Below, one piece after another: positions 1-10,554 of a DNA stretch of 64,000 nt. Position 1 is the stretch's first letter; each line of letters begins with the position of its first letter. Below the pieces are notes generated by a model, which searched no databases, was not told where the DNA came from, and saw only the letters and a program-made list of their open reading frames with translations. The DNA is from Impatiens glandulifera (taxonomy: Eukaryota > Streptophyta > Magnoliopsida > Ericales > Balsaminaceae): positions 30,563,939 to 30,627,938 of the forward strand of contig NC_061868.1 in the NCBI RefSeq assembly GCF_907164915.1. The letters run 5' to 3'. The position numbers and the translations under genes are program-made.

Positions 1-61
1 TGAATTTTTTGTATACCGAAATTAAGGTAAGATAAATGTATGAATTTTTTGTATACCGAAA
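1..61. repeat. Short direct repeat upstream of PABN
   Basis: A 20-base segment ending in gtataccgaa occurs at 1-20 and again at 41-60, giving a 40-bp direct repeat at the window edge. The rest of 62-490 is AT-rich upstream and 5'UTR sequence of the PABN gene, with no recognisable coding signal. Confidence 0.6.
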
Positions 62-490
62 ATTTTGATAATGTATAAAGTATGAATAAAACATTAAGGT
101 ATATCATACTGACCCACCACTACTAAATTTGACCATTTTGTTTTTTATATTATTTTTTTTTAGTTAAAGTTAATTTGAGCTTTTTTTTATATTGTCTTTG
201 TTAGTTTCATATATTCAGATAATTTGGGTTCTGTATTGGGCCTGTCCAATAAGAGGCCTTGTTTTCATTGGACCATTTCCTGGTCTGAATTGGTTGGCTA
301 AGATGACCAGATGAGATGACCACGCCACTCATGCCTTTATTTTATTTTCCATATTGATGACCGACTTGTTCCTTATCTCCCAATTCCTGCCCTTGATCAG
401 TTTTAGTGAGCGAAAACCTAACCAAGCTCTCTTGTGCATCTGGTGAATTCATCTACATTATTCAAGAACAGAGTCGATAAACAGCGTAAT

Positions 491-3400
491 ATGGACCAAG
501 ACCAGGAGCATGAAGTGTACGGAGGTGAGATACCCGATGTAGGAGATATGGATACTGATTTGGAGATGGCTAGGACTGAAGAAGAGGACCCCAGTTCCAA
601 GGTCTGATTTTTTTCTCTATTTCGTACTCTGATCTTGTCCCTCTACTGTGTGCAAGTTGCTCTACTTCTTTCTTCTTCTTTTTACCCTTTTTGATTTGGT
701 GATTATTAGGAATTGGAGGATATGAAGAAGAGACTTAAGGAAATTGAAGAAGAAGCTGGTGCTCTTCGTGAAATGCAGGCCAAAGTCGAGAAGGAAATGG
801 GAGCTGGTCAAGGTTACTCTCTTGTTTACTCTGCCTTTAACTATCGTGTGTCTGTTTAATTGAGTTATATTACTGTCTATTATATGCTTTGGTTAGTCTA
901 CTTGAACTAATGAGTTATATCTACGTCTGGAAGAAACCTTTGTTCATTTTCTTAACTTATCGAAAATTTGCCCAAGACCAAGGTAAGGGCCATGGAAGAA
1001 GACAATTGCATATTAGGCGTGGTTTTAAATGAAATTGGTGCCTCTTATGAACACTTGTGGGGAAAAAAAATGGAATATTATCTTCAAGAAAAAAAAGGGT
1101 CATGGAATAAGCCATTGTATATCTTACATTTAAATTTATCAATAATGGTTTTACATGAAATATATCTTTTGGAGAGATCACCTTCACTGCTGAACTTGAG
1201 ATGGACATAAATTACTAGAACTTCATATGTTACACAGTTCTTGGACTCCTTTGTGAACGTTTAAGTAATTGAGTTGGAGATTGCATGATGGTGGAGTCTT
1301 TATGTGATAGAGATGTATGTACTATATTTTAGCTGCTGACTAATATTGTTGTTCCATTTAATTTGAAGCCTTGCTGTACTCTAAAGTTCCTTATAAGGAG
1401 GTATTTCATTGTCAATAGAATAGTTGTTCGAGATCTCAATGTGAACTTCTATTATCATTAAGCAGAAACACTAAATGTTTGTAAGCAAACATAAAAATGA
1501 AATCTTAAACCAGAAATTGGTGAGAAATCACAACCAATTATGTTATGCTTATTATGATGTGCTATTTTTGGTCCACAATGTTTGATAATTGAGATTATGT
1601 GCAAATCATTAGATTAACTAACACTAATTTATTTTGACCATGATATTATTATATATATGTGTACATTTATATATATATATTTAAATTTATATATGTATGC
1701 ATATTTCCTTGATAATTTCAATTTTTTTTGCACAATGATTCATGCCAATAGGAAATGCATTAATAAAAATAAATGCATAGACTTAAAGGACAAACAATTA
1801 GATGGTGGCATGGTGCCATGTGAATAGTTTTAGAGATAAAATATAGTTTCTCAAGGGACCAATGCCTCTTAAGCCTATAAATAGTATATCATTGGAATAG
1901 TTGATATGTATTAAAACGAGTCCTTTAATTGGATGGTCTTTCCCCTTTCACCTAATTCTGTTTGACAACTTATGTCCTTTATTTCCCTAATAATAGCAGT
2001 TGTATCTGAACCACCATTATTACACCTATGAAGATAAAACTATGTTAGTAGCTGTATTAGAACCACCATTCTTGCACCTATGATGATAAGACTGTTAGCA
2101 GCTGCATCATTTGTGTAGCACAAGTTTTATCATTATCTTGTGTTCATTCTTTTGAAAGGAGTGAATGTGATTAATTGAACCCTTGAAGAGAACGAGCCAA
2201 ATAAATTAATAGAAAAAGAAAAAAAAATTATTTCAATTTTAGTTTCATACTTGTTTTGAAGACGGTTCATATTTTGCATTAAGCACACACCAATTCTTTT
2301 TTCTTTCTAACCTTTATCGTCACAGTTCCGTAAGAGGAGAATATAGCTGCATCTTGCGGATGGAAGCTTAAGACAACTGCGAGCACTGGGGTCACTATCA
2401 TCTGTTGTCGTTGGATTTGTTGATTTCTTCGAAGACACTCTATGTTGGGGGACATTTTCTCTCTTCAACATTTTAGTTCAAAGGAGACAATGAGTTAGTT
2501 CGAGTTCCACCCACAAGAAAAAAGATGTTTCTATTAAGATTTCCAATATTTACTGCAAGAGAATAAAAAATAAAAAATTAAAGCCAAAAAAAAAGAAAAA
2601 GGCAGAATATAGCTGCATTCTAGTTGTTCCGAGATGAGCCTTGTATTATTCTTTTGAAATGAGGCAGTAAACAAATGAAATGCATGAAAGTCTTGATAAA
2701 TTGTGAGATGAAGACCAACTGTGTTCAATAGGTTGGTGACGAATATGTGGATTTTGAAGTCCAGTGACATTTTTCTCCACATGAATCAAATTCAGTCAAT
2801 GTTAGCATGAGGAACTTAGCCCAGCGTATAAGACATTGACTCTACTCTGATCATTTAAAAGTGTACGTATCCTCTATTTCTCTTCTGGTTGATTCTTAAA
2901 AAATTCTATGACCCATTTCGTACTCATATACAAGATTGCAATAGGGAAGCCCGTAACCTTAGGTTCGAGGACCCCTTTTTGAATACATTAGACCATATTT
3001 AACTCTTAGGGAGTTCCTTTGTTCTTCATGGAAAAATACCTAGACAATTTTCATATTAGACATTTATTGAGAATGTTATTTACTTACAAAGTAGTGATTG
3101 TATGTTGTAATAATATCTTAATTAAATCTAATTATTATAATCATATTAATATTATATTATGTGATACTATTGTCATTCATAATATAATATAAAAATAAAT
3201 ATTTGAAAGCCTATAAATAGTCTAACAATATAATAGTTAGTGTGTTGTATATTGAAAGAATTGAATTCTTTAATGAAAATCTCCTTGTCTCTTAACTCCT
3301 AATTCTATTTGGCATCCCATCTTCTTCTTTCTTACCCTAATCCTAACTTGTGTTAGGTAGGCATAACATCTAGCTTTTACAATAATCTTGCCTTTTAGAA

Positions 3401-4355
3401 CTTAAAAAAGAAAACTGAATTATCCAAATTTGTGTTTGTAGATGAATGACTTCTTCAAACATGTCTCCATGAGTGATCCCTTAAAATCTAGGAGGCAATG
3501 AGTTGTTTTGAACTAGATATATAATAATAATAATAATGATGTTTGATATCAATATAGTTATGAATGAACAACTCCTTCCTATCTAGATAGACTATAGGAT
3601 GACACTTCTCAGTTTGCTTTCTCCTTGTCTTCTATTTCCATATGAATCCATGCCATTCGATACCACTGGTTTCAACACTTAAAATTCTATTGGACAAAGA
3701 AGTATTTGAAGACTATTTTGACTGACTTAAGAAGGAACCAACAATGTCTTAGGCTGATTAGACAATGTGGTTTAATATGTTAGTAGCTTATAAATAGTTG
3801 AGTAATTAGATTAGTGAGAGTGTGAGACTAACTATCTGTGGAGCACTGATACAGAATTTTTTTTTGGAGCAAAACAGGTATCAGATATGGCAAAACAGGT
3901 ATCGTTGACTTTCGTAAATTTGACCAATCCGATACGGTTTGGATACGTTTTAGGGAAAATTTATAAAAAAAAATTTAAGCATCAAAATGAAAAAACGAAA
4001 AAATATTTGAAGGACTTCAATTATTTTGACCTTATCTTTCGTTTCTTCCCTTCCCTGTCCGTAGCCCATTTCTTCTGTTCTCTCTCGTTCAACCATCACC
4101 AGTTATCAGAGTTCGCCGCCGTCCTCGATCAACAGCCGCCTCTGTCGCCGCCCTCGATCGTCAGCCGCCGCCGCCGCCCGCGATCGATAGCCTCGTCCGT
4201 CTCAGTACAGACTTCTCTTTCTGGTTTACATGATATTTCTTTATCATGATATAGTTTATTCCTATTTGAAACTATTTAACTAAGGCCTATTTCTTTCTGG
4301 TATTGATTGATCTATGGTTTGGCCTAGTTTTGTTCCTATTTATTTGCTTCTACTG

Positions 4356-4393
<38 letters not shown>

Positions 4394-7300
4394 ATTTAAT
4401 AAACAGTATTAGTATTATATGTATGTATATGAACTGAGAGAATCCACAGTTTTAAGTTTTAATGGGCGGGAACAGTTTAGATAATAAACATTTAATAATA
4501 TGAATTTCTATTTTTATTTATTTCAAATATATATATATATATACATATATATAAAATTTGCGTATCCTAAACGTATCGTATCCTATATTTTTAAACTTTG
4601 CTGTATCGCCGTATCCGTATCTGAAATGATACCCGTATCCGTGCAACATAGCTAACTATGAGTTCTTGATCAAGTGAACAATTGAAGATATGTAGCTAAT
4701 AGGGGTATAAGTGTTGATATTAGGATTGTATTAAGGCTAGAACTAATTCTTATAGCCTATACAAGGCATATTAGGGTTCCTAAGAACCTATACAAGGCCT
4801 CTTAGACTTTTACATTCTAACATAATAGCATAACCCAAATTTGGGATTGAATCTTGCCTCTTATTTTGAGTTATCACTATCTATCATTGTGTTTTGACCC
4901 AATTCGTTAAGGTCACATGACTTCAATTCTGCATTAAAAGTATGAGTTTTGTATTGAGTTTAATCATCATTGAGCTCTCTAACTTTAGCAACTAGTTTTG
5001 TAAGAGTTGTTACAAGAACTAGTACACTGCATCTTGTGGATGGAATTCACCGAGGGTTGGAGGGCTGGCACCCAAACCACTTTATTGGACTATGGCTGCA
5101 AATTGTAGTGTAATTTTTTGACCCAGTTGAGACATGGATCACATGTTAGAAGTAAGGGATTTTGGTGTGGGATTTAATAGCCTGTAGAATCTCCAACTTC
5201 AGCAACTAACTTTTGTGGTGTGATTCCTGTAAGAGTTGTTAAACATTGTAGTAACTATTTTCCCACATGCACATGGGAATTGCAAAGAAGGGCATGCTAA
5301 CTAGATTTCATTGTTACCAATACAAATTAATTTGAGTTGATACTGAGCTTTATGTGAGGGTAAGCAATGTTACCCTTATTTTTGTGCTGAAAAGCATTGT
5401 TACCTGAAAGAAGCTATATATGTAGTTATGTTTAAAAGTCTCTTTATGTGGAATACATTAAATGTTATTTTCAGTCCTCGTCATTTTTTATAACCTATAC
5501 AAGGCATATTGGAGTCTATATAATTGGTGGTCAGGCTTTTGCTATTTATTATTATGAATATTGTGTTCAAAACATTTTGATTGTTCTAATCATTTGGCCT
5601 GTATGCAGCAGACTCCAGTGCTTCTGCAACCCAAGCAGAAAAGGAGGAAGTTGATTCACGGTCAATCTATGTTGGCAATGTGAGTCTCTGCACCTTCTCG
5701 TTCCATTTATTTATTCTTTTTTTGCTTTGTGAACTCAAGGATGACTAGGAAGTAGACTTAACACTCCTTATTCAAGCTACAATATGTAAAATCCTCTTGC
5801 ACTTCCAGATCCTTTCCACTGTATTCTCCTTCCGAGTCATCTGTAATGAAGTGGAATGGAGTATCCCTTAATTTGTATATCCTAAATGAAAGAAAGATGA
5901 AAAGTTCACAGAATCCTTTTTCTTATCTGACATAGGTGGTTTCGTTTATGAGTTGTCAACATGTTAGAAAATGACAAAAACCCTTCTATTTCTGTAATTC
6001 TTTCAATAAGTTTTAACAGGCTATTTTAGACATTTCAGGCCTCATTTGGAAAGGGATTGGAAAGGATATGATTATTATTTGAAAGTGCTATAGATCTTTA
6101 CTTGCCTGAAAAATGAGCCCTTAAAAGTTTTTGCAATCCCGTTCCAAATTGTAGAGACGTCCAACTTGTCTAAATAGTATTTTTTTTTTCTCGGGAACAA
6201 TTATTTCTTATAGTACTATTGATTTGTCATTTAGGTAGACTATGGTTGTACACCCGAGGAAGTTCAACAACATTTCCAGTCCTGTGGCACCGTAAACAGG
6301 GTCACAATTTTAACAGATAAGTTTGGTCAACCTAAAGGATTTGCTTATGTTGAGTTTGTGGAACAAGAGGCTATCCCAAATGCTATCCTACTAAATGAGT
6401 CTGAATTGCATGGCCGCCAGTTGAAGGTATCTGTTTCTTGATATGGATGATGAAAAATTCCGAGGATACTTAGTTAAGTTCACAATATAAAAAATGTTGT
6501 TTGTGCAGGTGTCGGCTAAACGGACCAATGTCCCTGGGCTGAAACAATTTCGTGGAAGACGGGCTAACCCTTATTTTGGTTTCAGAGGCAGGACGCCTTT
6601 CATGCCCCCTCCTTTCTATGCTCCTTATGGATATGGGTAAGTAGTATAGTTATGCACTTTAAATTCTTCACAGACCAGCGAGAATGGGATTAGTGGATCT
6701 CTTTTGGACAGAAGCACAAAACTTTGGTTGATAAGTAGCTAAACTCCTTAAGCCATAAAATCATCCATGCTGCATAGAGTCTTCCCCTTTTAATTAGTAG
6801 TGCCCCCCTTTCTATGCTCCATATGGATATGGGTAAGTAGTATAGTTATTCACTTTCATTTCTTCACAAACCAACGAGAATGGATTAGTGAATCTCTTTT
6901 GGATCGATGCACAAAACTTTGGTTGATAAGTAGCTCAAATTCTCTAACCATAAAATTATCCATGCTGAACAGAGTCTGCCCCTTTTAATTGATAATGCCT
7001 CTCTTTGAATAAAAGTCCATTGTCAAATTTGATTTTGTTTTCCCTCTTTTATTGTATAATTTATGGGCTCCCCACTGAGATCAAATGTTAATATTATTGA
7101 TCTTAAAGGCTGACGTCTCAAGTTGGATTTCCTGGGATGACGCTCTACCCTTCTCTGGGCAAAAGATTTTTGGTCTCAATAAAAAAAGTTCAATGTTTCA
7201 ATTTTGTGAGTGTTAGGTTCACATTATGCTAACAATTTAATTGAATCAAATAATTAGGCTAAGATTCATCAGCGTGCATTGTTAACTTCTACCCTTTTAG

Positions 7301-7610
7301 TGGATTTTAGCATGGTTACATAATTGGAGAATATAGACCCCATTTGGAATCCAGATCAAGAGGAGAAAAACCAATAAATTTATCAATGTCTTTTAACTAT
7401 TTCATTTTTCAAACACATTTCAAATGGGTAGATTTCTTGGAGCTTCGGGATTACAATCATATTAGAAAAGAAAACACTGTAGCTTATCTGTAATAATATC
7501 CTAGGATTCTTATTCGAAACTAAGCTCCGTCATTTAGACTATTTATTTTGGTTGTTGGATGCAGGAGGGTCCCTAGGTACAGGAGACCGATGCGATTCAG
7601 GCCATATTGA
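491..7610 (+). CDS. PABN: Nuclear polyadenylate-binding protein, PABN/PABPN1 type
   Basis: Binds nascent poly(A) in the nucleus and controls tail length (family knowledge). Six exons: 491-601, 710-812, 5612-5679, 6235-6426, 6509-6636 and 7565-7610. They join in frame to about 215 aa, close to the plant family's usual ~220. The N-terminus is acidic (residues 1-37), followed by a Glu/Lys-rich coiled coil (about 38-71). One RRM spans about 88-163 with RNP2-like SIYVGN and RNP1-like KGFAYVEF. The tail is Arg/Pro/Tyr-rich and ends RRPMRFRPY. The start is the first ATG of the acidic exon. Intron 2 is about 4.8 kb and full of repeats, while the others are 108 bp to 0.93 kb. The exon 3 acceptor is a tandem gcagcag, so an isoform with one extra residue is possible. 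Confidence 0.93.
1850..2000 (+). repeat. Possible decayed LTR-like fragment in PABN intron 2
   Basis: The sequence contains a TATA-like cctataaatagt followed by a run similar to that at 3210-3345: a short AT stretch, cctaattct, then tttg plus a CA-rich end. It may be a worn R-U5 region of an LTR element. No partner LTR, primer-binding site or coding remnant was found, so this is weak. Confidence 0.3.
3205..3370 (+). repeat. Second LTR-like fragment in PABN intron 2
   Basis: It shares gcctataaatagt and the downstream ctaattct-tttggca pattern with 1850-2000, in the same orientation. The two may be remnants of one repeat family, or one degraded element. No target duplication could be placed. 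Confidence 0.3.
3836..4651. mobile_element. Non-autonomous hAT-like DNA transposon
   Basis: The 8-bp target duplication ctaactat lies at 3828-3835 and 4652-4659. The termini are imperfect inverted repeats: left CTGTGGAGCACTGATAC, and right, reverse-complemented, CTATGTTGCACGGATAC, 13 of 17 identical. Subterminal regions are rich in gatacg/cgtatc in opposite orientations. The interior has a GC-rich stretch (4070-4200) that looks like a gene 5' leader and gives a 120-aa frame from 3887, with no recognised domain. An 8-bp duplication with this terminus fits hAT. It sits inside PABN intron 2. An (AT)n run lies at about 4360-4392. Confidence 0.8.
6605..6996 (+). repeat. Tandem duplication of the exon 5/intron 5 boundary of PABN
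   Basis: A unit of about 196 bp starting in the last ~32 bases of exon 5 is repeated directly after itself. The ggatatgggtaagtag donor at 6630-6645 recurs at 6826-6841. The second copy lies in intron 5 and carries an identical 5' splice site. It has about 30 bases of exon-like sequence but no usable acceptor of its own beyond what intron sequence supplies. Confidence 0.9.
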
Positions 7611-8588
7611 TCATTCGCTATTAGATGGATCCTCTCTCCCGACTTCATTGTTTTATTCCCCTTTCCCCCATGCATCCAGCAATTGAAATGCCTTATATTA
7701 TTGTTATGGTCTTAAACATCTTGTGCAAAACATGAAGAAGAAGCGCTGGTTTATAATGCTATGTCGTACCCACCCATCCCTTCAATTGCATGCCGAAGAA
7801 GCAGACTTGGTGTTCATTTTCATTAACTCTTTTTTAGCCATACTGTAGGATTTATTTGGATAAGCAAATACTGTTTGGTTCTTTACTGAAAAAAATGGTA
7901 ATGAGCTACTAACTTTCTTAAGGTTTTATTTTCCTTCTATTTTGGTTGATTGGAGTCTTTTCAAAAGTCTTAATGAAATGTTAGAATTTCATGCAAGTTT
8001 AGATGTTTAAATGCACTTCTATTCTGTATAATTAATTTTTTAAACAACTAAACTTTATTAATCTTTTTTTTCAAACTTATATTTCATTGATATCCTAACA
8101 TTTACAATTCTTAAATGTTAGGTGTGGTTAGAAATTAAGTTTGAGTTATGTACTTTTTGAAAATTTATTTGAAATAATAAGATATATAATTATTTATATA
8201 TATGTAATTAAGTATTTTTATACATCTAAAAATATGTATAATTAAGGATAAAATTATTTAAAAATAATAATAATAAAATAACATAAAACAATTATATTTA
8301 TAAAATTATTTGTATTAATTAATTTATTTAATAAATAATAATTAAATTTTATAAATATAAATTAACATTTTTTTCTAAACTAATTTTTTTTTATATAAAA
8401 TTAGAATTATTTATAAATCATAAAATTTTATTATCAAAATTATTACTTTGTCTCTATCCAACCAATTCTTAAACGATATAAAACGATTGAATCAATTTTG
8501 AAACTATATTTTATTTTATTCACATGTATATATATAATAATAATTAATATTTTAATATAAATAAGTTTTATTAGATTCTACCGTGTTA
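7611..8588. other. PABN 3' flank and AT-rich intergenic DNA
   Basis: The first ~400 bp are probably the PABN 3'UTR. From about 8060 the sequence is very AT-rich with homopolymer and TA runs. No coding frame or element end is recognised. Confidence 0.5.
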
Positions 8589-8915
8589 GGGTGTGTTTTG
8601 TTAATCTTAGAATTGAAGGGTTTAATTCAAATTATTAAATTTGGTATATTTTTAATATTAAGAAATATAATTCAAATTAGAATTTCAATATAATTAAATC
8701 TAGTATAATTTTAGAGTTCTTAACTCCACATTTTTAAGGTCGGAATTGTAATTCCTTTATTTTTTTTTATAATTTGTAAGTAAAATAACTTATTATTTTA
8801 TCATTTAAACACGGTTAAAATTTTCAATCGATAATTTTTTTTAAAAAAAAATTAAGATGTTAAAACATTGAATCGATATATATATTTTTTAATTTAGTAA
8901 GTTAGTATGCTGAAC

Positions 8916-8974
<59 letters not shown>

Positions 8975-9340
8975 TTAAGAAGTTAAATATTGAATCGATA
9001 TTTTGTTTTTGAATTTATAAAATTAAAATGTTGAACAAATTATTTTTTAATATATGAAGTTAACACATGTTCAACCAATAAAATTTTAATGAAAATCGAA
9101 ATTTAAAAAATATTTCTTAGCCCTTGAGATATCTTAATTGGTTGTGTCAAACCAATATTTTAATAAAATATATAATATATTAAAAAAAATTATTATATTC
9201 TTTTTTACAAATGTAGAAATTAATATTGAATTACAATTTTATAGTTTCCTATGAATTGAATTGTAATTCAATGTCAATTTCTATGGAATTGAAATTTCAA
9301 TGTCAATTTCAATTCCAATTCCACTCATCCAAACGTACCC
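8589..9340. mobile_element. PIF/Harbinger-type MITE-like element
   Basis: Inverted termini start GGGTGTGTTTTG on the left and GGGTACGTTTGG on the right (reverse complement). Both then run into gaattgaa-rich subterminal sequence. They are flanked by tta at 8586-8588 and 9341-9343, the 3-bp TTA duplication typical of PIF/Harbinger. The 752-bp interior is extremely AT-rich and has no transposase frame. It contains the TA microsatellite at 8920-8971. Confidence 0.75.
8920..8971. repeat. (TA)n microsatellite
   Basis: About 26 uninterrupted TA units inside the MITE-like element. Confidence 0.95.
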
Positions 9341-9479
9341 TTAAGGTTAATTTTTCTTTCATTGTGAATTAAAGTTCAAAAGATTTAAATTTAAGGTGTT
9401 AGATCAAGTGAATTGTCTTCATTTATGTTCGTCATTGTCATATAATCACTTTCTATAATGTTGATATTCGTGGAAGAAA

Positions 9480-10295
9480 CTAGTCTAATTAGAAGAGTGG
9501 ATGATGGGGGCAAGGATGTCTCCATTGTCATTTATCATATATGTTTTACTGATGATACAAGGTCCAAATAAAAATGTCAAACATCTATGTGATATTTTAT
9601 GGTTGTCCGAAGAATATTTTAGACTACTAATAAGTATTGGTAAATCTAATATTTTATTCTCAGACTCTATTTTCACTATGAGGAAAACATCTATCACAAG
9701 TATTCTGAGTTTTTTTTTTTATTTATCTTGGTATGTCTCTCGGTGCTAAAGCACGCTCCAAAATCTATTGAGACCCGATTATCTCTAAAATGGAGATAAG
9801 TTACCTATCTAGAAGAACAAGATGATTACGAAAGAGGGTCGTTTGATATTCATCAAGAGTACATTGACATGTATTCCCACTTTTATGATGTATTTGTTTC
9901 TTAATCCTAAGAGTGTGATCGTGAAGATGAAGAATTATGTTCAAATTTTTTTGGGAATCCTTCAAGTCATCCTTTGATCATTTGGTGAGTTTGGCTAAAG
10001 TGAAAAGATTTAAGGATCCAAGGGGCTTGAGAATTAGGGATTTGGATTCATTTAACAAAGTTCTTTTTTGTTAAAATGGTGTAGTAGATTCTCTTCAGAG
10101 CCTAATTGTTTATATGGGCTGATATGATTAGATCTAATTATTGACATGATTGGTCTAGATGGTTCACCAAAGCTAACCCTCAGTCAACTAATTGCAGTGT
10201 ATTGTGACTCATCTCTATTATGTGGAAGACTTTTTGTGGGTTATACAGATTTCGGTAGGAAATGACTCATCGATCAACTTTTGGGATAATATTTA
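9480..10295 (+). pseudogene. Decayed non-LTR (LINE) reverse transcriptase, upstream part
   Basis: Broken frames read like the middle and end of a plant LINE pol. ARMSPLSFIIYVLLM (about 9507) resembles the RT QGDPMSP-LF block. FRLLISIGKSNILFS (9630) resembles the G-L-I-N-KS-I-F block. KRFKDPRGLRIRDLDSFN (about 9999-10052) resembles the conserved K-GGLG-RDL-FN motif after the RT. Several stops and frameshifts are present, and the 5' end of the LINE is missing. The Copia element at 10301-15096 interrupts it, and the zf-RVT part continues from 15102. Confidence 0.7.
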
Positions 10296-10300
10296 GTGTA

Positions 10301-10463
10301 TATTAGTATATTGTATATATCTTGTTACCTTGTTTAGATTCCTAGATTAGTGGGTTACCTTGTTTAGATTCCTAGATTAGTGGTTTACCTTATTAAGAGT
10401 CTTTTGACTAGTATATATCGTAACATTGTTTATCAATAATAACTATGGGATTAATCTCTATCA
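10301..10463 (+). repeat. Copia 5' LTR
   Basis: 163 bp, ending ctctatca. It contains two direct copies of about 30 bp (gttaccttgtttagattcct plus flank). The expected TG start is absent relative to the 3' copy, whose first bases are tgtattag. Confidence 0.92.
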
Positions 10464-10479
10464 TGGTATCAGAGTAAAG
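10464..10479 (+). other. Primer-binding site, initiator tRNA-Met type
   Basis: tggtatcagagtaaag follows the 5' LTR directly. TGGTATCAGAG is the usual plant tRNA-iMet primer site for Copia elements. Confidence 0.85.
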
Positions 10480-10554
10480 ATCCTCTCAAGATCATCAATC
10501 GAATTTTTTTTTTTTCTCTTCCTCCCACCTTGCTGCCTCACGCACAAACTTCTA

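Noticed and set aside
957..1210. 80-codon plus and 83-codon minus frames in PABN intron 2
   Set aside because: They lie within an intron whose flanking exons join perfectly. No family resemblance.
3887..4249. 120-codon frame inside the hAT-like element as a host gene
   Set aside because: No domain, and it begins in the terminal repeat. Its GC-rich part looks like a leader rather than a conserved protein.
10426..10554. 43 extra codons before the Copia gag ATG
   Set aside because: They lie in the LTR and untranslated leader, across the primer-binding site. The ATG at 10555 fits the gag start.
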